64,000 bases of DNA from Nephrocerus scutellatus (GCA_947095585.1 OX352761.1:83691919-83755918); one strand, 5' to 3'. Shown: positions 10,685 through 21,329, numbered from the stretch's first letter. Program-made: numbers and translations. Notes: a model not told the origin generated them from the sequence alone.

Positions 10685-11945
10685 CCTAACCGAGGACTAC
10701 GTCCCAGCACAAGGCTCCATCGTGCCGCCAAAATGCTCGGACAATGCGTCCACTTCTACCACCTCTGACATAAGGGATGGGCTAACAAGCTTAGACCTCG
10801 AAGACAGAAGGAAGAAAAAACCACATCTAAGTGGAGCCGCAAGGAAACGTCTGAACTTCCTTAAACAGACAGGACTTTCCCATGACGAGGCACTAGCCCA
10901 GTGCCAAACAAAAATAAAAGATAGGAAGGTCACATCCACCATTAAGCGGAGCCGATCAAACGACTCTAGTCCAAAGAACCCGCCAAAAAGAGACAGACAA
11001 ACTCACCCCCTCAAACCAGTCGAAAACCCCATAAGGTCGGGTAACACTGGTTCAGGCGAGGCAGAGGTAGCGGGCGGATCGAACACAACGTTACGCTACA
11101 GTGACGTCACGAAGGCCATCAGGTTGGCAATCTCCGACCAAGGCTTTCCTGATGTTAAACTGAACGCGGCGCAAATGTCAACGATCCAAGACAACATCAT
11201 GGACGCAGTAGCGGAGCTTCCCACCGATGGCATTAGCCCTAACTTCCTGGGCTGCAAGGCCAAAAGTGGTTGGTTATACGTGAACTGTGCAGATGACGAA
11301 ACGGCAGCATGGCTTACCAATACGGTACCAACCCTGAAACCATGGCCAGATGCCAGTTTGAAAATAATCCGAGAGGACGAAATCCCTCGCAACCAGATTT
11401 TCTACGTCTATCTTCCGCACTGCAGGAATGAGACGAACGAGAAAATCAGCAGGCGCCTGATAGTTCAAAATAAGGAGCTACGCAACGCAGAATGGAAAAT
11501 CCTGTCAAGAAAAGACAGAGAAAATGACTACCTGCAGTTGACCATTTCGGCGTCACAAAAAATAACGGAGAACCTAAAGGGCTCCAATTATAAAGTAAAC
11601 TGGCTTTTCGGGTTCGTTTACTTCAGACCAAAGAAGGCTAAAGAAACGGACAAGGAAACCAAAGCCAAAACCACAGAAGCGCCATCAAAACCAGGGCAAC
11701 AAAGTCTGACAAAGAGACCAACACATCCCACCACGGCCAACACTAAAGCCAAACCCATTGACCGAACACGGAAACCTGGTCACTTGGGACACAAGGTCGA
11801 TATAAAGGCCTCAAAGAAGCACGGCTTATCGGCGGACAGGTTAAAAAAGCCTCCCACATCTGTAACAAGTCAGGGTATACAGGCTGATCCAAATAGCCCA
11901 ACAACAAAACAAAGCGATGAGATGTGTGCAAATAAACTTGCATAG
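10512..11945 (+). CDS. LOA-A ORF1 (gag-like RNA-binding protein), 477 aa
   Basis: This is an open reading frame for the nucleic-acid-binding ORF1 protein of a LOA/I-group LINE, which would coat the element RNA. Residues 1-100 are acidic and low complexity, residues 106-130 hold SGAARKRLNFLKQTGLSHDEA, and residues 195-376 form a folded domain rich in aromatic and charged residues that resembles the DUF4780-type domain found in such ORF1 proteins (my recollection, not searched). The last 100 residues are Lys/Thr/Pro-rich and basic. No CCHC knuckle is visible. The second start of the duplicated leader (10512) is used because the first at 10273 is out of frame. The end overlaps the ORF2 start by 29 nt. 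Confidence 0.75.
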   Translation: MADLSLPHTTKSMDSFENITPEGGAPPNAPISEAKDRQSPTSEINFLQTDDSTDSSITLTEDYVPAQGSIVPPKCSDNASTSTTSDIRDGLTSLDLEDRRKKKPHLSGAARKRLNFLKQTGLSHDEALAQCQTKIKDRKVTSTIKRSRSNDSSPKNPPKRDRQTHPLKPVENPIRSGNTGSGEAEVAGGSNTTLRYSDVTKAIRLAISDQGFPDVKLNAAQMSTIQDNIMDAVAELPTDGISPNFLGCKAKSGWLYVNCADDETAAWLTNTVPTLKPWPDASLKIIREDEIPRNQIFYVYLPHCRNETNEKISRRLIVQNKELRNAEWKILSRKDRENDYLQLTISASQKITENLKGSNYKVNWLFGFVYFRPKKAKETDKETKAKTTEAPSKPGQQSLTKRPTHPTTANTKAKPIDRTRKPGHLGHKVDIKASKKHGLSADRLKKPPTSVTSQGIQADPNSPTTKQSDEMCANKLA

Positions 11946-14900
11946 GTCAAAGGCAGCTACTGCCAATCTCTGCCACCTCTTCGTAATCAAAAACTGGGAC
12001 ATTGCTCTTATCCAAGAGCCCTGGACCAAAAACGAAAAAATTCTGGGATTCCCAAGTAAACTAGGTAAGTTGATTTATGACAAAGAAAATGGGAGACCAA
12101 GGTCAGCAATTCTGTGCCGTCACTCCCTCAACATTTACTCCATAAACCAATTTATTTTCAGAGATTTAGTCGCGATCTCCGTAGAGACGCTCTCGCCACA
12201 AGGAAGCAAGAGCACCACAAACTTTGCAGCTGCCTACTTCCCAGGCGAGGACGAAGATCCCCCTCCAGAGACAACACAGAGCTTCATCAACTCCTGTACA
12301 GCTCAAGGCCAAAAATATATAATCGGATGCGATGCAAACGCACACCACGTAGTCTGGGGAAGCACCAACACTAACATCAGAGGTGAGCAACTCTTTAACT
12401 ATTGTTCATCTAAAAATATTATGTTAAACAACGTGGGGAACGATGCAACCTTCATAAACGCCATACGGAGCGAAGTACTGGATCTTACCCTATCCGATAC
12501 AAGGACGGCCAGCACGATCCATAAATGGCACGTAATGAAAGAGGCATCATTTTCCGACCACATGTATATTAGATTCAATATTGAAACTCCTAACAGGGCT
12601 CAATCCCTTATAAGAACCCCTAAACATACTAATTGGCAAGTCTACTCAGACCAACTCAAATGTAACTTAACTGGTATATGTACCCCAATTAACTCAATTG
12701 CTGAACTTGACAACTCAGCAAACGACCTTACCGAGGCAATCATAAACGCCTACCACGCAAGTTCACCTATAATTCGCATCAGGTGCACCAGGGACGTTCC
12801 ATGGTGGAATCATGACCTCCAGGCTAAACGAAGAGAAGTTCGTAAACTCTTTAACAAAGCCAAGCGTACACACACCTGGACGGCCTATAAAATTGCCCTA
12901 ACCAGATACAACGTGGCTTTAAGGGACAGCAAAAGAAAAAGCTGGAGAGAGTTTTGCGAAAGCATCGACACACTGCCAACAGCTTGTCGACTACACAAAG
13001 CCCTCTCACTTGACCACAATAATCCACTTGGTTCGGTGAAAAAACCAAACGGGGAACTGACATCCTCTAGACAAGAAACTCTTGAGTGTCTGGTTAAGAG
13101 TCACTTTCCCAAGTGCATCATACTGGATAATCAAGAAGTATACGAGGATATAAACATGCACCCACACCTTATCTCAACTGAAGCCTACAGATGCTCAGCC
13201 AGCATCTTCCCACCAGAAAGCATCCGCTGGGCGATAAAATCTTTCGGTCCATACAAGTCTCCAGGTGGAGACGGGCTGTATCCAATCCTCCTGCAGAAAG
13301 GCATTAAATTAATAGAACCAGTACTCGTAAAACTCTACAGACCCAGTCACAGCCTAGAATACGTTCCAAGGTGCTGGAGAGATGTGCGGGTTCTATTCTT
13401 ACCAAAAGGAGGAAAGAAATCCCCCGAGGATACTAGGTCGTATAGACCTATCAGTCTTACATCCTTCATCCTAAAGTCTATGGAGAAAATAATAGGCCAT
13501 TACGTAAGGTCGAATGCTCTCCAACGAACTCCCTTGAACACCAGCCAACACGCATACCAGACTGGTAAATCGACGGAAACAGCACTACATGAGCTGACAA
13601 CTGAAATCGAAGACACACTTCGAAGCAAAGAAATGGTATTATGCGCCTTCATCGACATACAAGGCGCTTTTGACAACACAAGCTTCGAAGTAATTCAAAC
13701 ACAATCCAGATCAAGGGGCATCGACTCCTCTACCATAGGATGGGTCATGAGCATGCTAAGAAGCAGGAAGATTCAAGCCTCATTCGGCGAGGAAAGCATC
13801 ACAATAGCGGCAACCAGAGGCTGCCCACAAGGTGGTGTCCTATCGCCCCTTCTGTGGCTATTAGTGATGGATCAGCTGCTCGCTAGGCTAGAAAACAACG
13901 GCCTAACTAATAGTTATTAGCTATGCAGATGACCTAGTCCTAGTAGTTCGCGGCAAATTCGAGAGCACGATAACAGATCGCATGCAGGTTGCTCTCAAAC
14001 AAGTCAAAGACTGGTGTAAAGAGGTTGGACTAAGCGTCAATCCTGACAAGATAGTTTGCACCCTATTCACCAAAAGACAAAAAGTAACGCTACCAGCAAT
14101 ACAATTCCAAGGCAAAACCATTCAATTAATGCCAGAAGCTAAATATTTAGGGTTACTGTTTGACAAAAAACTAACATGGAACCCCCACATATCATATATC
14201 ACAAACAAAGCTAATAAAGCTTACTTTGCCTGTCAGCGTATGTTTGGCAAAACAGGATCACATACGCGGCCCTGGTTTGGTGGCCAAAAACAGAGCAATC
14301 AACGACACGCTCAAAACTGAACAAAATTCAAAGACTAATATGTCTAAGTGCAACGGGTGCAGTTAAGAGCTGCCCAACGGCTGCTCTGGAAAAACTCCTA
14401 GGACTTCCTCCCCTGCACATACACATCAAAAGCGAGGCTGTATCAAGAGCCACAAAACTAGAAATACTTAAACAAATAAAGACAAACAAACTAGGACACA
14501 CCAGCATCATAACCAAAATAGACTTGGAATATGTAACTGTCCAACCATCAGACCTAATGATAAAAACTACTAATTTCAACAGGAATTCACACTTATGTGG
14601 TCTCCCGGACACTCAGGCATATCAGGAAACGAGGCAGCAGACCTATGCGCAAGAGAAGGCGCAGAAGGAATTTTCACTGGCCCAGAACCCAGCATTGCCT
14701 ATTCCAAATGCCATATCAACAGAAAAATTAAAGAGTGGGAAAACGCTACTATCGAAGCAGAATGGAATTCTTCGCCTGGGATGAGACAAGCCAAGAAGCT
14801 TCTAAACTACAACATTAGTCATATGGACAGGGCCATCAAACTGGACCGCCATACACTAAGAACACTAATCTGGTATATGACAGGACATGGCCCATTCCGA

Positions 14901-15122
14901 GACCACCTTTTGAAAATAGGCAAATCCCAATCGGACCGCTGCCGATTCTGTAACGAGGCAAAGGAAACGTCAGAGCATATGCTCTTCGTATGCGTAGCCC
15001 TCACCCAGAAAAGAATGAAACATCTCAAGGCCTATACGGTTCCATGGCCGAATGCCAGACCAATCGCATTGTCAGACGTGGTGGCATTCACGAAGGAACT
15101 GAACAACCACATAATGTGGTAA
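11917..15122 (+). pseudogene. LOA-A ORF2: endonuclease, reverse transcriptase, partial RNase H
   Basis: The first part (11917-13920, 667 codons) is open. Residues 1-230 are an AP-type endonuclease with QINLHRSKAA, LIQEPWT (catalytic Glu), GCDANAHHVVWGS and the SFSDHMYI catalytic block. RT follows with YKSPGGDGLYP (about 448), FIDIQGAFDN (about 578) and GCPQGGVLSPLLW (about 633). A frameshift just before 13920 puts the catalytic YADD (13922-13933) in the next frame, which runs to 14320. The final frame (14595-15122) encodes WSPGHSGISGNEAADLC of RNase H and a CRFCNEAKETSEHMLFVC knuckle. The N-terminal RNase H blocks seen in the 63-kb copy are deleted. The start ATGAG overlaps the ORF1 end in a +1 frame. 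Confidence 0.85.
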
Positions 15123-15183
15123 AACGTCAGGGACGCACAATAGACCTAAAGGTCGCAGTGCTCAGGGCTGTTCGGCCCCACCT

Positions 15184-15201
15184 AATATAATAATAATAAT
15201 A
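15184..15201 (+). repeat. (TAA)n 3' tail of LOA-A
   Basis: taatataataataataataa ends LOA-A. Equivalent (att)n runs end the minus-strand copies at 6052-6069 and 62949-62970. A TAA-repeat tail, in place of poly(A), is known for I-type LINEs. Confidence 0.8.
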
Positions 15202-15222
15202 AAGGAAAGAAAGAAGTGCGGC

Positions 15223-15519
15223 CTGGCTATCTGAGATCATGTAAATCTCAGTTCTCCTGTATTTTCTTTTAGTGCATTCCAAGGTGCAGGCTTCAAGTGC
15301 AATTGTTTCTGCCTGGAAACCCGTTGGGGAGTTACCTAGGGGTATTCGCAGTGTGGTTCTGGGTCCGAATACTCCTGCTCCTGTTCCTGTATCTGTTTTA
15401 GATCCGTCTGTGTACCAGATGGATGCATGATGGGGGAGGTTATTGATGATATTTTCAACTTGATGACGTTCTGAAATTCTAACCAAGAAGTTCCTTTGGA
15501 AATCAGTTGTTTTCATCAT
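15223..15519 (-). pseudogene. LOA-B RNase H, N-terminal half
   Basis: The minus strand encodes IWYTDGSKTDTGTGAGVFG (first catalytic Asp), GFQAETIALEACTLEC (Glu) and IYMISDSQAAL (Asp), the three acidic blocks of the RNase H fold. It stops at 15223 where LOA-A abuts, and resumes at 6749. A stretch upstream (15520-15818) reads as degraded ORF2 linker sequence without a long frame. Confidence 0.75.
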
Positions 15520-15818
15520 TGAGTCTGATTGTAGGATAATACCATAATCCGGGTTTATTTTGGAAATGATGTTTGTATGTCCTGGTCTATTGGATTTGAC
15601 CTGGTTGTGTATATTGAGAGTGGAGAGTATTAAGCCAGCTTCACTTTTAATGTGTATGTGAACTGATGTAAGTCCTTTAAACTTCTCGAGTGCTGCCGTA
15701 GGGCAGGTCTTTATGGCACCTGTTGCACTAAGACAAATGAGTCTTTGTATCTTATTGAGTTTTGAACGTGTCTTAGATTGCTCTGTTTTTGGCAGCCTTG
15801 ATGGCTGCGTATGTCAGC

Positions 15819-17215
15819 CTAGGTCTGATAATACTCTGGTATAACCAAAGTCATTTCCTGGTTTATTTCACACGTTTTGTTTAACATGCGTTGACATGTG
15901 AAGTAAGCTTTATTAGCTTTGTTAATAATGTATGTCATATGGGAGTTCCATGTTAGTTTTTGATCGAACATAACTCCCAGACATTTGGCTTCCGGCATTA
16001 TTTGAAGGACCGTGCCTTGGAAATTCATTATGGGAAGATTAATTTTTCTTCTCTTTGTGAAGATGGTGCACAATATCTTGTCTGGGTTGACACTTAGGTT
16101 CACCTCTTTACACCAATCGTTTACTAGTTTGAGAGCCTTGTGAAGTCGACACGCTGTTGGGAGTTTATCAATACCTTCACAAAATTCTCTCCAGCTATTA
16201 CGTTTGCTGCTTCTTAGTGCCGCGTTGTATTTGGTAAGGGAAGTTCGATAGGCCGTCCAAATATTTGTTCGTTTGGCCTTGTTGAACAGTTTTCAGACTT
16301 CTCTTCTCTTAGCCTCGAGATCATGGTTCCACCAGGGAACGTCTCTTGTACCTTTGACTCGGACTGCAGGACAGCTTGTGTGATAGGCATTTATGATTGC
16401 CTCGGTAAGGTCGTTTGCCGTGGAGTCTAGTTCGGCTATCGAGCTTGTTCGGGTACTTATACCAGTCAAGTTTGATTGCAGTGAGTCTTGAAAGATTTGC
16501 CAATTGATGTGTTTAGGGGTTCTTTTAATGGATTGAACCCTATTCGGAGTTTCTACTTTGAATTTAATGTGCATGTGGTCTGATAGCGATGCCTCTTTCA
16601 TAACATTCCAATTTCGAATTGCGCTGGCCGTACCCTTATCCGATAGAGTAAGGTCCAGAACTTCTCTCCTTGTGGCATTTATGAAAGTTGCATCACTTCC
16701 CACGTTGTTTATAACTATGTTAATGGATAGGCAGTAAATAAGAAGTAACTCATCTCTTGTGTTAGTGTCGGTGCTTCCCCATACTACGTGGTGTGCGTTT
16801 GCTTCGCATCCGATCACAAATTTTGGTTGTAAGCTATGCAGTACTCAATGAAGCTCTGTGTTGTTTTTGGTGACGATTCTTCATCGTCTCCTGGGAAAAA
16901 GGCAGCGGCAAATGATGATGCTCGTGCTGCCATGAGTTGTATGCGTCTCTAAGGAGATCGCGTTTATGTCTCTGGAAATAGATTGATTTATAGAATAGAT
17001 GTTATATTGGTGGTGACATAGGATAGCTGTCCTTGGCCTCTCATCACCTTTACTATAGATCAACTTCCCTATTTAATGGGGGATACCCTGGATTCTACCC
17101 TTATTGGTCCATGGCTCCTGAATAAGAGCACTTTCCCAGTTGTGAGCCACAAAGAGGTGGAAAATGTTGGTAGTAGCTTCCCTGGACCCATGAAGGTTTA
17201 TCTGCACGCAATTCA
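15819..17215 (-). pseudogene. LOA-B endonuclease and RT remnant; RT core deleted
   Basis: From 17215 down, the minus strand encodes CVQINLHGSREATTN and ALIQEPWT, then RPRTAILCHH (17063-16881), the block CEANAHHVVWGSTDTN and SLSDHMHIKF (16817-16293), and the LEAKRREV linker. The frame then passes directly from ACRLHKAL to WCKEVNLSVNPDK near 16110. Relative to LOA-A this skips about 1 kb (roughly 13000-13990 of LOA-A), removing the RT palm with its catalytic Asp residues. Stops and frame changes are also present. Confidence 0.75.
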
Positions 17216-17407
17216 ACAGATTGTTTGCAATTGGGACTGTTTGGTCTAACATTCGGTCCCTGTGTGGTTAGAATTGCGGCTGGCTTGATAGGTTTTGCTG
17301 TTTCTAGGCCGTGTTTATTTGGATATTTTGGCCTGTAGTGGTTTAGCCTCTCGTTGCCATGTACCGATTGGCCGGGTTTCGATAATTGGGTCTTAGGCTT
17401 GGCCCTG

Positions 17408-18330
17408 TTACCGGAGGTTTGGGCAATGGACCGGCTTAGCAGCCGAGTTTTTCTGTCCTGTTTTTGACGAATTATTGTCGGGTCTGATTCCCGCTGAATC
17501 TTTTTTGGTTTTTTCGTCTTTTTTCAGTCGGAAATAGACCGACCCGAAGAGCCAGTTGACTCTGTAGTTGGAACCCTTTAAGTTCTCCGCTATCTTTGGC
17601 GATGCTGAAACAGTCAATTGGAGATAGTCGTTTTCTCTATCTTTACGCGAGAGAATCTTCCAATCTACGTTTCTAAGCCCCTTGTTTTGGACCAAGAGGC
17701 GCCTGCTTATCTTTTCGTTCGTTTCGTTAGAAGAAGATTTGGTTGTGGGGGATTTCACCCTCCCAGACGATTTTGGCACTGTTTGGCACTGTTTTAGTGA
17801 GCCATTCAGGCGTATCTAAATCCCAGAAAGTTTGGGCTGATTCCGTCAATAGGGAGCTCTGCTACTGCGTCCATTACGTGGTCTTGGATTTTGGGCATCT
17901 GTCCCTCGTCTAGTTTGACATCGGGAAAACTTTGGTCGGTAATTGCCAAACTGATTGCCTTCACGATGTCACTGTAGTTTGGTATTGTCCTTGACCCGCT
18001 CGCTGTCTCTTTTTCGCCTGGGCCCCTCTCGTTTGGTAGGGTTTTTGTTGCTGGAATCTTTCGATCGACCTCGTTTGACGGTCGTTATTTCAGTCCTGTC
18101 TCTAATTTTTGTCAGGCACTGTGCTAATGCCTCGTCATGAGTGAGCCCCTTTTGCTTTAGGAAAGCGAGTCTTTTCCTAGCTGCTCCATTTAGGTGTTGT
18201 CGCTGTCTTTTGATCTCCTCAATTATTAGACTATTAAGTCCGTCTCTTAGGTCAGTGGTGGTTGATGTTGACATGTTGTTCAAGCATAATGGCACGTTGG
18301 AGCCTTGTGCATGGACGTAGTCCACGGTAA
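17408..18330 (-). pseudogene. LOA-B ORF1 remnant
   Basis: Two minus-strand frames match LOA-A ORF1: 18325-17969 (with LNGAARKRLAFLKQKGLTHDEA) and 17779-17408 (NEKISRRLLVQNKGLRN, ILSRKDRENDYLQL and VNWLFGSVYF). The middle domain between them is shortened and shifted. The 5' leader lies at 18331-18597 and contains one copy only of the unit that is doubled in LOA-A. Confidence 0.75.
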
Positions 18331-18604
18331 TGTTTGACTAGGCTGTACTGTCGTAGTTTGATTGTTCAGTCTAAGAAGTAGGACCTAGGGAGTCCTTGGC
18401 TTCTGAGATTGGTGCGTTTAGAGGAGCACCGCCCTCAGGTTTTATTTGTTGTTCTCTATTCATGAACTTTGTTTATTGAGGAGAAGAGGTCTACCACAGC
18501 AGAGCCTCTTACTGTTGTAAAGCAGTTTGAAGCCGGAGGTTACCAGGTATCCGGAGTTCCGTGCTAGTGACCAAAATTATCATGGCCATTCATCCCTAGG
18601 CCAT

Positions 18605-18850
18605 GCTTCCCAATCACATGTTTGAGTCCTTCATTGTCATGCGTACCTTGGCATTCAAGTCCCCCATCACTATGATGATGGGAAATTTGGCCTCTGCGTG
18701 CTGTTGGCGTTAGCAGCAGACTTCACTCCCTGAGTCAAGGAGCGTCCTCACATTCCAGGAACCAATCTTAGTCCGAGTACAATACCCAAAAGTCGTCATT
18801 ATTTGATCATTACTTATTCGAGGCGTTGTGTCGGTTTCAGTAGCGGGCAT
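18605..18850 (-). pseudogene. RTE-1 endonuclease, N-terminal part
   Basis: The minus strand from the ATG at 18850 reads MPATETDTTPRISND, then IGSWNVRTLLDSGSE, the start block of RTE-type endonucleases. After an internal deletion it continues with IVMGDLNAKVR (catalytic Asp-x-Asn) and runs towards IGKHGLG. The LOA-B insertion splits the KHGLG codons; the rest is at 6046. 18851-19097 is the presumed 5' leader, where I see no coding signal. Confidence 0.75.
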
Positions 18851-19097
18851 TTTCAGTACCGCAGGGAGCAAACCCACGTTACCTAGACTAGAAACGCTAG
18901 ACCGTTAGCACTTGCAATTTTAGCCTACATATATAAGGAATTATACACATAGTTGCCCGGGGACCACCGCTACTGGTCCAAACCAAGTTTTGAGCAGTCA
19001 GTAGTTTCCCGATCAATCGCAATGCAGATCGTACCTTGCATACTTTTAAATTATTCATTATTTAGCATTTATCTAATTACACTTTTCTTTGTTCACC

Positions 19098-19115
19098 TAC
19101 ATATTGTTTACCTTG
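19098..19115. repeat. Right copy of the 18-bp target-site duplication of RTE-1
   Basis: An exact repeat of 78-95 (tacatattgtttaccttg), placed beyond the RTE-1 5' leader. Sequence to the right should be the pre-insertion flank. Confidence 0.65.
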
Positions 19116-20560
19116 CATTAATTATATATTCGCATACTTTGAAATTGTCTTTTTCATCATGTTTAAATCATTCCTTATTTCGCATTTATCAAATTACACT
19201 GTGTTCACCTCAAATCAATCAATGCACTTGCCCATAAAACCATGTAAAAACTTTCAGAATTGAAGTCTTGTGAATAAATTTGAATACGACGTTTTGCTGC
19301 CCAAAACCAATTGTGTTTTTTTTTTAAGAAACCTTAATGCAAAGCAAATGTTCAGCACTTTTGAACTAGAACTTCCGTTTGTAGCTTTGTTACGTAACAT
19401 TACGTTTTTTCTTTACGATTGCCAAACGAAACGTTGAAGCCGAAGCGACATTGCGTTAGGAGGCATTGAAATCGTATGGCTGAACTAGCAAACGTCAGGC
19501 GAACCCGAAGCTGAAGCGTGTTTGTTTTTAAGGCATAACTCACACGCCCCGCGACACGTTACACGCGGAATTGGCCTCTGAAATTTAGCTAGGTCATGCG
19601 AAAGGTGGTGAAAAATTACCTAAAAGAAGTCGAAAATACAGACAAACAGGGTTCAAGTCAAGTTAAATAAAACTTTTTAAAAAGAATAAATACCTATAAA
19701 AACATATTATTATTCTTTGAAGCATGAATTAATTATTTAATTATTGAAAAGCCCTGAAAATTTCATACTGTCTACAAAAAATTTACAACCAACGGAGCGT
19801 TCTGTCAGGATGATAATGATGAAACTTTAGTGGATCCTAACAACTATTTTCGGGCTTCTGATGGATTTCAATTACATACTAACGATGCAGCAATCAATTC
19901 AGATACTGGAACTGGAAATGCTGGAATAATCTATTTTAACGATTTAAAAGAAAAAAATCATTGAAATGCTTCCTATATTAGATGAATGTTCGGAAAAATA
20001 TGATGCTTGATATGTGATGTCCCGTTTGAAATTAAAAATTACTTGTACGCATTGTGAAAGCACAAAATAAATTAATTAAATATTAAACAAATTATAGCTG
20101 ACCAATATGTGGAATGGACCAGGCAACACAAAGAATTTAATTGATGGTTTGCCGATGATTCAGAATGATGTAATCATAATAAAATAATATTGAATTTTAT
20201 GAACCTTATGTTAATTCGAAAACACTGCAAATGTATTGTGAAATGTAACTCCTTAAAAACAAATCCAACAAACACGGAACGAAATACGAAAGTTGCAAAA
20301 TAGAGATCTTTAATTTAGAGGAACCCTCCTCGTTTAAAAATCCTAAAATAATTCTAGGAATAGAAAATCAAAATCTTATATCGCGAATTTATTGGGATTC
20401 GCTTCTTATTATTATTCTTATTACTTTTATTATTATTTCGGTGATGATATTCTATTACTCTTAAAAAGCATACATATAAAAACATATTATTATTCTTTGC
20501 AGCATGGATTAATTATTAAATTGTTGAAAAGCCCTGAAAATAAAAAACTGCACATTGCTC
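19116..20560. other. AT-rich non-repetitive stretch with a short direct repeat and a possible coding relic
   Basis: No recognised element. A block of about 76 bp at 19686-19762 recurs at 20466-20541 with about 10 differences (shared core aaaacatattattattctt and gaaaagccctgaaaat). On the plus strand, 19758-19961 is a stop-free run of 68 codons without ATG that reads like protein (NGAFCQDDNDETLVDPNNYF, GFQLHTNDAAINSDTGTG), followed in another frame by MLPILDECSEKYDA and CTHCES. I do not recognise it. It could be a decayed transposase or host exon, or chance. Confidence 0.35.
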
Positions 20561-21329
20561 ACAAGATTTGAAGAAAATTGAAGAACATCGGGTAAATTTT
20601 TTAAAACATTTATATGGGAGCACTTCCAAATTTTAATAGAATAGTATTGTCACCGGAAATACACATGTGTATAATTTCAGGAAAATCGGGCTTTAGGAAA
20701 TGCGTTAAAAAGCCACCCAGCCAGCCACAGACAATCTTGCACGCGAAATTTGTATCTAGAGTTTAAAAAAACAACCCATAAAAAAATAAAATTGTTCATG
20801 TAAATTCTCGAATAAACAAAATTCCACTATAAATGCTGAAATATAAAAAAAACATACAAAGCACTGCAACCCAAAATCAAAACAACCCCAATCGTAAAGC
20901 AAGCAGCGCTGCCCACATCGCACAGCGCACAACTCATTATCAACACCGTCATTACAGTATAAAATGATCCGATGCCGAGAAAACATTTTTTTATAGGAGA
21001 CCCCCGACGCCGCAGCCCGATCACTCTCAAATTTTAAAAGAAAATATTGTCGCCGAATATATACAAATGTGCGAAATTTCAATAAAATTGGGCTTTGGGA
21101 AGTGGGTTAAAAATTGAACACAAGATCTCATCAGCCAGCCAGCCAGTCCGCCAGCCACGAGCATGCAAAGTTAATATAGAGAATTTAAATAAAAACAACC
21201 AATAAAAATTAAAAATTTTCATGTAAATTCTCTAATAGGAGATACATATTATGTGTGCAAAGTTTGAATCGGGTTGATTTGGAAAAAATTAATATAACAG
21301 CCCCTTCACTTCAACATTTTTTCAAAAAC

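Larger units (their letters stand above)
10162..15210 (+). mobile_element. LOA/I-like LINE (LOA-A), plus strand, near full length
   Basis: The element runs from the sequence gggatgaatggcc at about 10162, which it shares with the 5' end of LOA-B, to a (TAA)n tail at 15184-15201. It has a duplicated 5' region (10207-10684), an open ORF1 (10512-11945) and an overlapping ORF2 (11917-15122) with endonuclease, RT and RNase H. ORF2 is frameshifted at the RT catalytic box, again near 14260, and has lost about 365 bp of the RNase H region at about 14590. LOA-A lies tail to tail with LOA-B, forming a long imperfect inverted repeat. Confidence 0.8.
6054..18597 (-). mobile_element. LOA/I-like LINE (LOA-B) inserted in RTE-1, itself split at 6762-15210
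   Basis: This minus-strand LINE has a 3' tail of (TAA)n, seen as (att)n at 6052-6069, and a 5' end at about 18597. It is bracketed by aggccat (6047-6053 and 18598-18604). The 3' piece (6054-6749) encodes the end of RNase H and the C-terminus; the 5' piece (15223-18597) encodes ORF1, endonuclease, an RT remnant and the start of RNase H. The two pieces join exactly at the same codon when compared with the copy at 62949-64000. An ORF2 with RNase H and a TAA-repeat tail point to the I/LOA group. Confidence 0.75.
96..19097 (-). mobile_element. RTE-like non-LTR retrotransposon (RTE-1), split by two nested insertions
   Basis: An RTE/BovB-like LINE on the minus strand survives in three pieces: 96-2161 (reverse transcriptase and C-terminus), 5658-6053 (endonuclease C-terminal part) and 18598-19097 (endonuclease N-terminal part and 5' leader). 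Together they total about 2.9 kb, close to the usual size of about 3.2 kb for the RTE clade. The pieces are collinear: the endonuclease reads into the GKHGLG motif at 18605 and resumes at 6046, and the endonuclease-RT linker ends at 5658 and resumes at 2161. Short internal deletions in the endonuclease and several stops make the copy dead. RTE clade is assigned from motif order, lack of RNase H and resemblance to known endonuclease-reverse transcriptases, not from a search. Confidence 0.75.
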
